The position numbers and the translations under genes are program-made. Shown here piece by piece: positions 47,270 through 56,410 of a stretch of DNA of 64,000 nucleotides. Positions within the stretch are counted from its first letter, which is position 1, and the number at the start of each line of letters is the position of its first letter. Below the pieces are notes generated by a model, which saw only the letters and a list, made by a program, of their open reading frames with translations, was not told where the DNA came from and did no database searches. This DNA comes from an uncultured Clostridia bacterium (GTDB lineage: Bacteria; Bacillota; Clostridia; TANB77; CAG-508). Where the stretch lies: positions 1 to 64,000 of the forward strand of contig CAKOXV010000007.1 of assembly GCA_934130355.1 (NCBI GenBank), read 5' to 3'.

Positions 47270-47818
47270 ATGGATTATACAAATTTAAAACAAAGAATGG
47301 AAAAAACAATAGGAGCATTCCAAGAAAAATTATCAGAAGTAAGAGCTGGAAGAGCAAATCCAGCAATATTAAACAAAGTTAAGGTAGATTATTATGGAGT
47401 ACCAACACCAATAAATCAAATGGCTGGAATATCAGTACCAGAAGCAAGATTAATAGTAATACAACCTTGGGATATGAGTGTATTAAAAGATATTGAAAAA
47501 GCAATATTAGCATCAGACATTGGAATTAATCCAAATAATGATGGAAAAGTAATAAGACTAGCTTTCCCTGAATTAAATGAAGAGAGAAGAAAAGAATTAG
47601 TAAAAGATGTAAGAAAAATTGCAGAAGAAGCAAAAGTATCAGTAAGAGCAATAAGAAGAGACGGAATAGATGAAGCAAAAGCAAAACAAAAAAATAGTGA
47701 AATAACAGAAGATGAATTAAAAGTTGCAGAAACAGAAATTCAAAAAATTACAGATAAAAATATAGAAGAAATCGATAAGATACTAGAAAATAAAGAAAAT
47801 GAAATAATGTCAGTTTAG
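47270..47818 (+). CDS. frr: Ribosome recycling factor
   Basis: A 182-residue protein of normal length. The signature is clear: EVRAGRANPAILNKVKVDYY, then TPINQMAGISVPEARLI and RKELVKDVRKIAEEAKVSVR. It splits post-termination ribosomes with EF-G. It follows pyrH with the dispersed repeat between, and uppS is 9 bases downstream. Confidence 0.96.
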   Translation: MDYTNLKQRMEKTIGAFQEKLSEVRAGRANPAILNKVKVDYYGVPTPINQMAGISVPEARLIVIQPWDMSVLKDIEKAILASDIGINPNNDGKVIRLAFPELNEERRKELVKDVRKIAEEAKVSVRAIRRDGIDEAKAKQKNSEITEDELKVAETEIQKITDKNIEEIDKILENKENEIMSV

Positions 47819-47827
47819 GAGTAAATA

Positions 47828-48541
47828 ATGAGTTTTAATAAAGAAAATATGCCAAAACATATAGCTATAATAATGGATGGAAATAGAAGATGGGCGAGAA
47901 CACAAGGAAAAACGGCCAGTTTTGGACATAAGGCAGGAGCTAAAACACTAGAAAAAATAGTAAGATATGCAAATAAAATTGGACTAGAATATATAACTGT
48001 ATATGCATTTTCAACAGAAAATTGGAAAAGAGCAGAAGATGAAGTAAAAGCCCTTATGATGTTATTACAAAGCTATTTAGATGATTATGGAAAAAGAGCA
48101 GATTCAGAAAACATCAAAGTAAAAATTCTAGGAGATATCACAGCACTTTCACAAGGTATGCAAAAAAGTATAATAAATTGTATGGAAAGAACTAAAAATA
48201 ACACTGGGGTTACATTTAATATAGCGATAAATTATGGCGGAAGAGATGAAATTATACATGCAATAAAAAAGATTGCAGAACAAGTAAAAAATAATGAAAT
48301 AAAAATAGAAAATATAAATGAAGAAATAGTATCTAGTAATTTATATACAGCAGGGGAGCCAGATCCAGATTTACTAATAAGAACTAGTGGTGAAATACGT
48401 TTAAGCAACTTTTTACCATGGCAATTAGTATATTCAGAGTTTTTATTTATAGACAAAAATTGGCCAGATTTTACAGAAGAAGATTTGGACAATGCAATAA
48501 TAGAATATCAAAAGAGAACAAGAAAATTCGGTGCAAATTAA
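47828..48541 (+). CDS. uppS: Isoprenyl (undecaprenyl) diphosphate synthase
   Basis: A 237-residue cis-prenyltransferase. HIAIIMDGNRRWAR holds the catalytic Asp and the pyrophosphate loop, YAFSTENWKRA and INYGGRDEI follow, and DLLIRTSGEIRLSNFLPWQL is the C-terminal signature. It makes the C55 lipid carrier for peptidoglycan. It starts 9 bases after frr. Confidence 0.95.
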   Translation: MSFNKENMPKHIAIIMDGNRRWARTQGKTASFGHKAGAKTLEKIVRYANKIGLEYITVYAFSTENWKRAEDEVKALMMLLQSYLDDYGKRADSENIKVKILGDITALSQGMQKSIINCMERTKNNTGVTFNIAINYGGRDEIIHAIKKIAEQVKNNEIKIENINEEIVSSNLYTAGEPDPDLLIRTSGEIRLSNFLPWQLVYSEFLFIDKNWPDFTEEDLDNAIIEYQKRTRKFGAN

Positions 48542-48568
48542 ATTACTAGAACAAAAAGAGGAGAATAG

Positions 48569-49375
48569 ATGGATATAAAGAGAATAACATCAGCATTATT
48601 AGGGTTTCCTTTGGTTGTAATAATATTAACTTTTGGAAATAAATATGTAGTAGATATATTTTTATCTGCAATTGCAATGCTAGGAATGCAAGAATATTTT
48701 AACGCAATATCTAAAGATTCGAAACCAGTTAGATGGATTGGATATTTAGCATGTTTGCTTATAGCAGTAATACATCTAATACAAGAATATTTACCAATGA
48801 GTCAATTGTTGCTAATATTAGGACCTGTCATATTATTAATATTGTTTGCACAAGTAATATTAACAGGAATGAAGACAAATTTTAAAGATATAGCATACAC
48901 ATTCTTTGGAATGTTTTATGTAATAGGTTCTATATCATTTATAGCTTTATTGAGAGGAGTTGATAAAGGTAGAATACTTGTATGGTATGCAATAATTGCA
49001 GCATGGGGAACAGATACTTTTGCATATTTAATTGGAAGAAAATTTGGAAGACATAAATTAAGTAAAATAAGTCCTAAAAAATCAGTAGAAGGTGCAATTG
49101 CCGGGACAGTAGGAGCTACAATAATTTCAGTAATATATACAATAGTTATGAATAACATATACAACCTAGGATATTCATATTTATTTATAATTTTAATAAC
49201 AGTTTTATTAAGTATAATTGGTCAAATAGGAGATTTTGCGGCTTCTTGTATAAAAAGATATGTAAATGTTAAAGATTATAGTAATTTAATACCAGGGCAT
49301 GGTGGAATGTTAGATCGAATAGATAGTTTAATGTTTTTAGCACCTTTTGCATATATATTGTTATGCTTAATATAA
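48569..49375 (+). CDS. cdsA: Phosphatidate cytidylyltransferase
   Basis: A 268-residue membrane enzyme with about seven to eight helices. The signature near the C-terminus, KDYSNLIPGHGGMLDRIDSL, is complete. It makes CDP-diacylglycerol for phospholipid synthesis. In most Firmicutes dxr follows, but here the next gene is rseP after only 47 bases. Confidence 0.93.
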   Translation: MDIKRITSALLGFPLVVIILTFGNKYVVDIFLSAIAMLGMQEYFNAISKDSKPVRWIGYLACLLIAVIHLIQEYLPMSQLLLILGPVILLILFAQVILTGMKTNFKDIAYTFFGMFYVIGSISFIALLRGVDKGRILVWYAIIAAWGTDTFAYLIGRKFGRHKLSKISPKKSVEGAIAGTVGATIISVIYTIVMNNIYNLGYSYLFIILITVLLSIIGQIGDFAASCIKRYVNVKDYSNLIPGHGGMLDRIDSLMFLAPFAYILLCLI

Positions 49376-49422
49376 AGGTTAAAAAATAATGCTTGTAAAA
49401 TCTTATACAGGAGGAAAAAGTT

Positions 49423-50232
49423 TTGATAAGTTTTTTAATAAATGCTATAAAAATAATATTTTTATTAGGATTTTTAATTATAATTCATGAAGGAGGACAT
49501 TTTTTTGTTGCAAAATTATGCAAAGTAAAAGTAAAGGAATTTTCGATAGGATTTGGAAAAATAATTTGGCAAAAACAAAAAAAGGAAACTAAATATACAA
49601 TTAGACTTATACCACTTGGTGGATTTTGCAGTATGGAAGGAGAAGATGAAGAATCTTCAGAAGAAGGATCTTTTTCGAAAGCAAGTGTAGGAAAAAGAAT
49701 GGCAATAGTACTTGCAGGTGCAGCTGTGAATATACTATTTGGAATATTAGTATATTTTATATTAATATCAACTGTTGCAATTCAATTTGCAGATCCAGCT
49801 AAAGATACTATATTAAATAGAATTATTTACGGAGCTAAAAATACATGGTCATTTATAGTATCAATATTATCAAGTGTGAAATCAATATTCACAGGAGGGC
49901 TTGTAGCAGACCAAATGGTTGGAATAGTAGGAATTTCTGAGGTTGTAGTAAAAACAACTGGATTAGTAAACTATATATATTTATTAGCAATAATATCTGT
50001 ATCTTTAGGTGTTACGAACTTATTTCCAATTCCAGCTTTAGATGGTGGAAAAATATTAATATTATTAATTGAAATAATTAGAGGAAAACCTATGAAGGTA
50101 GAAACTGAAGCAAAGATTCAACTAATTGGTTTTTCATTATTATTTGCACTGTTTTTATTTGTAACTTATAATGATATATTAAGAATTAGTACACGGAGCT
50201 TAAATTGTTATAGCTTGATGCATAATATATGA
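49423..50232 (+). CDS. rseP: Site-2 protease RseP/RasP-like, short form lacking the PDZ domain
   Basis: A 269-residue intramembrane metalloprotease. HEGGH in FLIIIHEGGHFFVAK binds zinc, and NLFPIPALDGG supplies the third ligand. Family members are usually 330-450 residues with a PDZ domain between these; here the interval holds only short loops and helices, so the PDZ domain is missing. The start is TTG at 49423 after AGGAGG. The end, ISTRSLNCYSLMHNI, is unlike the family end, and its stop lies inside the left arm of the foldback element, so the element may have changed the C-terminus. Confidence 0.85.
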   Translation: MISFLINAIKIIFLLGFLIIIHEGGHFFVAKLCKVKVKEFSIGFGKIIWQKQKKETKYTIRLIPLGGFCSMEGEDEESSEEGSFSKASVGKRMAIVLAGAAVNILFGILVYFILISTVAIQFADPAKDTILNRIIYGAKNTWSFIVSILSSVKSIFTGGLVADQMVGIVGISEVVVKTTGLVNYIYLLAIISVSLGVTNLFPIPALDGGKILILLIEIIRGKPMKVETEAKIQLIGFSLLFALFLFVTYNDILRISTRSLNCYSLMHNI

Positions 50233-50553
50233 CAATAATGTGGAGCTATACATATATATTAAAAACATTTCAAATTTTGAACAAGCTGAACTTTCGTATA
50301 AAATCTAAAAGTACAACCCGAGCCTCTCTCACTTAGTCTAAAAATGAATATGTTACTATGGAATAAGGCAAAGACCCACTATGGGGATGACCCCAGCTAT
50401 GTTTTTGCCATGGAATAGTAACATATTCATTTTTGACGTGAGCATTCCTCGTATTGTACTTTAAGATTTTCTATACTCAAGTTTAGATGCACAAAATTTT
50501 CCATTATTTAATATATATGTATAGTTCCACATTCTTGTCATATCTTTTGCATT
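50217..50553. repeat. Foldback element, copy A
   Basis: The core 50249-50522 is about 94% identical to 61289-61563. It has no reading frame of note and folds along its whole length: AAATTTTG/CAAAATTT, CTGAACTT/AAGTTTAG, AAGTACAA/TTGTACTT with CGAG/CTCG, CTCAC/GTGAG, AATGAATATGTTACTAT with its exact complement at about 50415-50431, and an apex with GGCAAA/TTTGCC and GGGGATGACCCC. Outside the core, GATGCATAATATATGACAA (50217-50235) and AATGTGGAGCTA (50238-50249) pair with TAGTTCCACATT and TTGTCATATC-TTGCATT on the right (to 50553). These arms are not found at copy B. The left arm contains the rseP stop. Confidence 0.85.
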
Positions 50554-50591
50554 AGAATAAAAATAAAAACTATTAATTAGAATCTTAAATT

Positions 50592-50640
50592 GAAGAAAAA
50601 TAGCGAGAAATCTTGCTATTTTCTTTATTTTGTAGTAGAA
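50592..50640 (+). terminator. Probable terminator
   Basis: AAAATAGC and GCTATTTT pair around a 10-base loop, followed by CTTTATTTT. It probably ends transcripts from rseP or the foldback element. Confidence 0.65.
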
Positions 50641-50650
50641 TGTGATAGAT

Positions 50651-50755
50651 AATTGAAAAGTTTAATATATAACTATTTTATAGCAAAGACATATTTGGAG
50701 TTTTTGTCCAAATGTTTTGACACTATTTGATAGTTATATATTAGACTTTCCAATT
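50651..50755. repeat. Long perfect-type hairpin before aspS
   Basis: A 26-base arm, AATTGAAAAGTTTAATATAT followed by AACTAT, pairs at 24 of 26 positions with 50730-50755. Inside lies a second hairpin, ATTTGGA-GTTTTTG-TCCAAAT (50692-50712). It ends 22 bases before the aspS start. It is not a T-box, since no antiterminator box is present. It may be a small inverted-repeat element or a structured leader. Confidence 0.65.
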
Positions 50756-50776
50756 AAGCTATAAGGAGGAACTAAT

Positions 50777-52519
50777 ATGTATAGAACACATAATTTAGGA
50801 GAATTAAATATAAAAAATGTAGGAGAAGAAGTTGAACTATCAGGGTGGATACAAAAAATCCGTAATTTAGGTGGAATGGTATTTATAGATTTAAGAGACC
50901 AATTTGGGATTACACAAATAGTAGTAAATGATGAAAAATTACAAGAACAAGCAAAAGAGTTTACAACAGAAAGCTGTATTCACATTTGTGGTAAAGTTGT
51001 GGAAAGAAGTAATAAAAATCCTAAAATGGCTACAGGAGAAATAGAAGTAGTAGCAAACAAAATGGAGGTTTTAGGAAAATGTAAAAATGTACTTCCATTT
51101 GAGATAAATACAGACCAAGAAGTAAGAGAAGACCTAAGACTTGAATATAGATTTTTAGATTTAAGAAATGAAAGATTACACAACATAATTTTATTACGTT
51201 CAAAAATCTTAAAGGCATTAAGAGACAAAATGGATGAATTAGGATTTGCAGAAATTCAAACTCCAATACTTGCCAATTCATCACCAGAAGGTGCAAGAGA
51301 CTATTTAGTTCCAAGCAGATTACATCCAGGAGAATTTTATGCATTACCACAAGCACCTCAACAATTTAAACAATTATTAATGGTAAGCGGATTTGATAAA
51401 TATTTTCAAATAGCACCATGCTTTAGAGATGAAGATCCGCGTGCAGATAGAGCACCAGGAGAATTTTATCAATTAGATTTTGAAATGAGTTTTGCAACAC
51501 AAGAAGATGTATTTAAGGTTATAGAAGATGTTGTTCCATATACATTTAAAAAGTTTACAAACTGGAAAGTTGATGAAGGACCATTTATACGTATTCCATA
51601 TAAAGAGGCAATGGAAAAATACGGAATAGATAAACCAGATTTAAGAAATCCATTAATTATTCAAGATGTAACAAAAGTATTTGAAAACATAGAATTTAAT
51701 GCATTTAAAGATAAAACAGTAAAAGCAATAGTAGTTCCAAATGGTGCAGAACAAGGAAGAAAATTCTTTGACAAAATGACAGAATTTGCAACAACAGAAG
51801 AGGTTGGGGCAAAAGGACTAGCTTGGACAAAATTTGAAAAAGATGGAACAGTACAAGGTGGAATAGCCAAATTTATAACAGATGAAGCTAAATCTAAATT
51901 AGAGAGTGAATATGGAGTAAAAGCAGGAGATAGCATATTCTTTATAGCTGATGAATTCCATAAAGCACAAAAAATTGCAGGACTTGTAAGAATAGAACTT
52001 GGAAAGAAATTAGATTTACTAGAAAAAGATGTATATAGATTCTGTTTCATAGTAGATTTCCCAATGTATGAATTATCTGATGAAGGAACAATAGATTTCT
52101 GCCATAATCCATTTTCAATGCCACAAGGCGGATTAGAAGCATTAGAAAATAAAGATCCATTAGATGTATTAGCATATCAATATGATTTAGTATGTAATGG
52201 TTATGAAATGGCTTCAGGAGCAGTAAGAAATCATGACCCAGAAATAATGGTTAAAGCATTTGAAATTGCAGGATATACAGAAGAAGATGTAAAAAATAGA
52301 TTTGGAGCATTATATAATGCCTTCCAATATGGTACACCACCACATGCTGGTGCTGCACCAGGTTTAGACAGAATGGTAATGCTTATAGCAGACTCTACAA
52401 ATATAAGAGAAGTTATAGCATTCCCTAAAAATAAAAAAGCTAGAGATTTATTGATGAGAGCACCATCAATTGTAAGTAAACAACAATTAGATGATGTACA
52501 TATTCAAATAAAAGAGTAA
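50777..52519 (+). CDS. aspS: Aspartate-tRNA ligase
   Basis: A 580-residue class II synthetase of bacterial type. Visible parts: the anticodon-binding OB fold (VELSGWIQKIRNLGGMVFID), motif 2 (FRDEDPRADRAPGEFYQLD), the bacterial GAD insertion (about 280-410), and motif 3 (GAAPGLDRMVMLIADSTNIR). Length and parts are complete. A strong ribosome site (AAGGAGG) precedes the ATG. Confidence 0.95.
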   Translation: MYRTHNLGELNIKNVGEEVELSGWIQKIRNLGGMVFIDLRDQFGITQIVVNDEKLQEQAKEFTTESCIHICGKVVERSNKNPKMATGEIEVVANKMEVLGKCKNVLPFEINTDQEVREDLRLEYRFLDLRNERLHNIILLRSKILKALRDKMDELGFAEIQTPILANSSPEGARDYLVPSRLHPGEFYALPQAPQQFKQLLMVSGFDKYFQIAPCFRDEDPRADRAPGEFYQLDFEMSFATQEDVFKVIEDVVPYTFKKFTNWKVDEGPFIRIPYKEAMEKYGIDKPDLRNPLIIQDVTKVFENIEFNAFKDKTVKAIVVPNGAEQGRKFFDKMTEFATTEEVGAKGLAWTKFEKDGTVQGGIAKFITDEAKSKLESEYGVKAGDSIFFIADEFHKAQKIAGLVRIELGKKLDLLEKDVYRFCFIVDFPMYELSDEGTIDFCHNPFSMPQGGLEALENKDPLDVLAYQYDLVCNGYEMASGAVRNHDPEIMVKAFEIAGYTEEDVKNRFGALYNAFQYGTPPHAGAAPGLDRMVMLIADSTNIREVIAFPKNKKARDLLMRAPSIVSKQQLDDVHIQIKE

Positions 52520-52524
52520 AACAC

Positions 52525-52553
52525 TTTACAAATATTGCAAATCATGCTATAAT
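52525..52553 (+). promoter_or_regulatory. Promoter of the pheST operon
   Basis: TTTACA and TATAAT are 17 bases apart, right after the aspS stop and upstream of the T-box. Confidence 0.78.
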
Positions 52554-52559
52554 ATGCAA

Positions 52560-52830
52560 TATCAATTAGATAAAACCTGTGAAAAAGCAAAGTAGATATG
52601 TTGTAAAACATTACAGAGAGAATAGCAAAGCTGAGAGCTATTTATGCAAGCATATTGAAAATTCACTTTTGAGGTCTTGCTTTGAAAACTAGTAGAAGCA
52701 AGCGGTAGAACCGTTAAAACTATAATAAGGTTAATTAAGCTAACAAAGCTATTAATAAAATTAGGTGGTACCACGAAAGAGCCATTCGTCCTAATAACAT
52801 AGGAAGATGGTTCTTTTTGTTTGCCAAAGA
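52560..52830 (+). promoter_or_regulatory. T-box riboswitch controlling pheST
   Basis: The antiterminator box AGGTGGTACCACG lies at about 52763-52775. It is followed by a terminator in which AAGAGCCAT pairs with ATGGTTCTT, then TTTT. In stem I the sequence GAAAATTCACTTTTGAGG offers TTC as the specifier codon, matching tRNA-Phe. Uncharged tRNA-Phe would stabilise the antiterminator and allow pheS and pheT to be transcribed. Confidence 0.93.
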
Positions 52831-52849
52831 ACAATGGAAAGGAGAAAAA

Positions 52850-53899
52850 ATGAAAGAGCAAATCAATGAAATTAACAAAAATGCGTTAGAAGAAATTTTA
52901 AATGCACAAGAATTAAAACAATTAAATGACGTTAGAGTAAAATACTTAGGAAAAAAAGGTGAATTAACAAGTGTATTAAGAGGAATGGGAGCATTATCTC
53001 CTGAAGAAAGACCAATCATAGGAAGTCTTGTAAATGAAGTAAGAGAAGAAATTGAAAAAGCAATAAATGAAAAAGAAGAAAAATTCAAAGAACAAGAAAT
53101 GCAAGAAAAACTAGAAAAAGAAACAATAGATATAACATTACCAGGAACAAAAATAAAAAGAGGAAGTAAGCACCCAGTAAATAGAGTAATAGAAGAGATA
53201 GAAGATTTATTTGTATCAATGGGATATGATGTTGTGCAAGGACCAGAATTAGAAACAGATGAATTTTGTTTTGAGAGATTAAATTTACCTAAAGGACACC
53301 CAGCTAGAGATATGCAAGATAGTTTTTACATTACAAATGAATATCTATTAAGAACTCAAACATCAGCAGTTCAAGCAAGAACAATGTTAGCAAATACAGA
53401 AAAAACACCAATAAGAATAATTTGTGCAGGTAAAACGTATCGTAGAGAAGATGATGCAACACATTCACATCAATTTGGTCAAGTAGAAGGATTGGTAATA
53501 GACAAAAAAGAAAGAAATGTATCATTAGCAGATTTAAAAGGTACACTAGAAGTTTTTGTAAAAACATTAATAGGAAAAAATTGCGAATTACGTTTTAGAC
53601 CAAGTTATTTTCCATTCACAGAACCATCTTATGAAGTTGATGTAAGTTGCTTCAAATGTGGTGGAAAAGGGTGTAGCTTATGCAAACAAACAGGATGGAT
53701 AGAAGTACTTGGAGCAGGAATTGTACATCCAAATGTTTTAAGAATGAATGGATATTCTCCAGAAGAATATTCAGGATTTGCATTTGGAACAGGGCTAGAT
53801 AGACTAGCAATGTTTAAATATGGAATTCCAGACATGAGATACTTATATGCAAATGATATACGTTTCTTATCACAATTTGATAGAAAAGATGAAGAATGA
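52850..53899 (+). CDS. pheS: Phenylalanine-tRNA ligase alpha subunit
   Basis: A 349-residue class II catalytic subunit. Motif 2 has [20 protein letters not shown], motif 3 [20 protein letters not shown], and a zinc-like [12 protein letters not shown] segment lies at about 270-281. An N-terminal coiled coil (about 1-95) binds tRNA. The ATG at 52850 follows AAAGGAG; earlier in-frame starts fall in the T-box terminator. Next is pheT. Confidence 0.95.
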   Translation: MKEQINEINKNALEEILNAQELKQLNDVRVKYLGKKGELTSVLRGMGALSPEERPIIGSLVNEVREEIEKAINEKEEKFKEQEMQEKLEKETIDITLPGTKIKRGSKHPVNRVIEEIEDLFVSMGYDVVQGPELETDEFCFERLNLPKGHPARDMQDSFYITNEYLLRTQTSAVQARTMLANTEKTPIRIICAGKTYRREDDATHSHQFGQVEGLVIDKKERNVSLADLKGTLEVFVKTLIGKNCELRFRPSYFPFTEPSYEVDVSCFKCGGKGCSLCKQTGWIEVLGAGIVHPNVLRMNGYSPEEYSGFAFGTGLDRLAMFKYGIPDMRYLYANDIRFLSQFDRKDEE

Positions 53900-53900
53900 T

Positions 53901-53951
53901 AAAAAAAGGACCGTCCCCAAATTCGCGAAAAAAAGGACCGTCCCCAAATTA
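53901..53951 (+). repeat. Dispersed GGACnGTCC tandem repeat, copy 2
   Basis: Two AAAAAGGACCGTCCCC units around AAATTCGCG, nearly identical to 47204-47252, inserted between pheS and pheT, two genes that are normally tightly coupled. Confidence 0.7.
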
Positions 53952-53968
53952 GCAGGGAGGATATATAA

Positions 53969-56332
53969 ATGAAATTAAGTACAAATTTTGTTAAAGATTA
54001 TGTAGATATTGATGTAGATGTAAAACAATTAGCAGAAGATATGACAAAAGTAGGAAATGAGTATGATTCAGCAGGAAAATTGATAAATGCTACTAAGTTA
54101 GTAATTGGTGAAATTGTAGAATGTGTAGATCATCCAGATTCAGACCATTTACATCTTTGTAAAGTAGATATTGGAACAGAAGTATTAAATATAGTGTGTG
54201 GTGCACCAAATGCGAGAAAAGGATTAAAAGTTATTGTTGCGCAAGTAGGAGCAGAATTACCAGAAATTACTATAAAGAAAGGAACAATAAGAGGGCAAGA
54301 GTCAAATGGAATGCTTTGTTCATTAGCTGAGTTAGGAATAGAGCATAAATTTTTAAGACCAGAAGATAAAGAAGGAATTGCAGAATTAGGAGAAGATGCT
54401 GTTATTGGAGAAGATCCAATTAAATATCTTGGATTAGATGATAGTGTTATAGACTTCGAATTAACTGCAAACAGAGGAGACTTACTAAGTATTTTAGGAA
54501 TGGCTTATGAAATAGGGGCAATTTATGACAAACCTGTGAAAGAAGTAGATTTAAAACATAATGAACAAGGTAAAGATTTAAATACAAGTTTTGAAACAGA
54601 AGTAAAAACAGATAACTGCAAATTACTTTTGGTAAAAAAAGTAGAAAATGTACAAATAAAAGAAAGTCCAGCATTTATAAAAAATAGGCTAATAGCTTCT
54701 GGAATAAGACCAATAAATAATGTTGTAGATATAAGCAATTATGTCATGTTAGAATTAGGTCAACCTTTGCATTTTTATGATGCAGACAGATTAGGAAATA
54801 AGCTTATAGTAAGAATGGCTGAAAAAGGAGAAAAATTAACAACACTTGATAATGTAGAAAGAACACTAGATGATACAGACATAGTAATTGCAAATTCAAC
54901 AAGTGGAGTTGGACTTGCAGGAGTAATGGGTGGACTAGATACAGAAGTAGAAGAAAATACAAAAAATGTAATCATAGAATCTGCAATTTTTGATTCTGTA
55001 AAAGTAAGATTAACATCAAATAAAATTTTAAGAAGTGAAGCAAGTAACAGATTTGAAAAAGGATTAGATCCAAACAGAACATATATGGCAATAGAAAGAG
55101 CTTGTACACTATTAGAAAAATATGCAAATGGAAAAGTTGTTACAGGAACAGTAAAATATGATAAAACAGAAAACAAAGAAAAAGAAATAGATATTGAATT
55201 TCAAAATATAAATGATGTGCTAGGAACAGAAATTTCAGATGAAGACATTTTAGATGTATTCAGAAGACTAGGATTTACATCTACAGTAAAAGGTAAAAAA
55301 GTGACTGTAAAAGTGCCAACAAGAAGGTTAGACATATCAATTAAAGAGGATTTAATAGAAGAAGTTAGCCGTATATATGGAGTTGACAATATAAAAGGAA
55401 AATTACCAATAGTTCAAATGAAAAAAGGAAATTATGACAAAACACAAAGAGAAATTAGAAACAAAATGATAGCACTTGGTTTAAATGAAACATTATCATA
55501 TATATTAATAAATGATAAGGAAGTTCATAAATTTACAACAGACGAATTTGAAGAATTGCGTTTATTGGCACCTATAACCGAAGATAGAAATACTTTAAGA
55601 TATACAATGATACCATCATTATATAAAATTTATGAATATAATAATGCACGTGGACAGAAAGATGTTTCTATATTTGAAATAGGTAAAGGATTTTATAAAA
55701 AAGGTGAAATTTATGGAGAAAATACAAAACTATGTAGTTTAATGACAGGAAAATATTCATTAGGATTAAATAATACAAGAAATGTTGATTTCTATACAAT
55801 AAAAGGAGTTGTAGAAGAAGTACTTGATTATCTTGGTTATGCAGGAAGATATAGTTTTATAAAGAAAGAATTACCAAAAGAATTCCATCCAGGTCAGACT
55901 GCATATATAAATGTAAATGGATCAGATGTTGGAATTATAGGAAAACTACATCCAAGTGTAACAAAAGAAGATGTATATGTATTTGAAATCAATTTAGATG
56001 AATTGCTTCAAAAGAAAGTTGGAAAAATGAAATATAAAGAAATTTCAAAATTTCCAAGCATAAAAAAAGATATCGCATTTGTAGTTGATAAAAATATTAT
56101 ATCAAAAGATATTGAGAAAATCATAAAAAGTGCGGGTGGAAGCTTACTTGCAGATATTGAAGTTTTTGATGTTTACACAGGTGTAAATGTACCAGATGAT
56201 AAAAAATCTATTGCATATTCATTAATATTCACAGACAATAAAAAAACATTAACAGATGAAGAAGTTAATGCATTAATGGAAAAAGTAATAAACAATGTTT
56301 GCAATAAATTTGGAGCAGAAATAAGAAAATAG
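53969..56332 (+). CDS. pheT: Phenylalanine-tRNA ligase beta subunit
   Basis: A 787-residue subunit of usual length. Parts in order: EMAP-like tRNA-binding domain (about 40-150; VCGAPNARKGLKVIVAQVGA), B3/B4 editing domain (about 210-390), B5 domain (about 400-470; RRLDISIKEDLIEEVSRIYG), a catalytic-like domain, and a C-terminal anticodon-binding domain (FPSIKKDIAFVVDKN). It is under the upstream T-box with pheS, and ends at a terminator. Confidence 0.95.
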   Translation: MKLSTNFVKDYVDIDVDVKQLAEDMTKVGNEYDSAGKLINATKLVIGEIVECVDHPDSDHLHLCKVDIGTEVLNIVCGAPNARKGLKVIVAQVGAELPEITIKKGTIRGQESNGMLCSLAELGIEHKFLRPEDKEGIAELGEDAVIGEDPIKYLGLDDSVIDFELTANRGDLLSILGMAYEIGAIYDKPVKEVDLKHNEQGKDLNTSFETEVKTDNCKLLLVKKVENVQIKESPAFIKNRLIASGIRPINNVVDISNYVMLELGQPLHFYDADRLGNKLIVRMAEKGEKLTTLDNVERTLDDTDIVIANSTSGVGLAGVMGGLDTEVEENTKNVIIESAIFDSVKVRLTSNKILRSEASNRFEKGLDPNRTYMAIERACTLLEKYANGKVVTGTVKYDKTENKEKEIDIEFQNINDVLGTEISDEDILDVFRRLGFTSTVKGKKVTVKVPTRRLDISIKEDLIEEVSRIYGVDNIKGKLPIVQMKKGNYDKTQREIRNKMIALGLNETLSYILINDKEVHKFTTDEFEELRLLAPITEDRNTLRYTMIPSLYKIYEYNNARGQKDVSIFEIGKGFYKKGEIYGENTKLCSLMTGKYSLGLNNTRNVDFYTIKGVVEEVLDYLGYAGRYSFIKKELPKEFHPGQTAYINVNGSDVGIIGKLHPSVTKEDVYVFEINLDELLQKKVGKMKYKEISKFPSIKKDIAFVVDKNIISKDIEKIIKSAGGSLLADIEVFDVYTGVNVPDDKKSIAYSLIFTDNKKTLTDEEVNALMEKVINNVCNKFGAEIRK

Positions 56333-56333
56333 A

Positions 56334-56372
56334 AAAGAGGGTGTCCTATTATAGGGCACCCTCAAAATTTTG
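56334..56372 (+). terminator. Terminator of pheST
   Basis: GAGGGTGTCCT and AGGGCACCCTC pair around ATTAT, then AAAATTTT. A second hairpin follows (GTCTACTTTAAGT with ACTTTAAGCAGAC, 56373-56403), possibly for the convergent gene. Confidence 0.8.
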
Positions 56373-56410
56373 TCTACTTTAAGTAAAAAACTTTAAGCAG
56401 ACGGAGGAAA

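Noticed and set aside
50217..50553. Insertion sequence with transposase
   Set aside because: There is no reading frame in the core on either strand beyond short fragments. It could only be a non-autonomous element.
50651..50776. T-box leader for aspS
   Set aside because: There is no T-box antiterminator sequence of the kind present before pheS.
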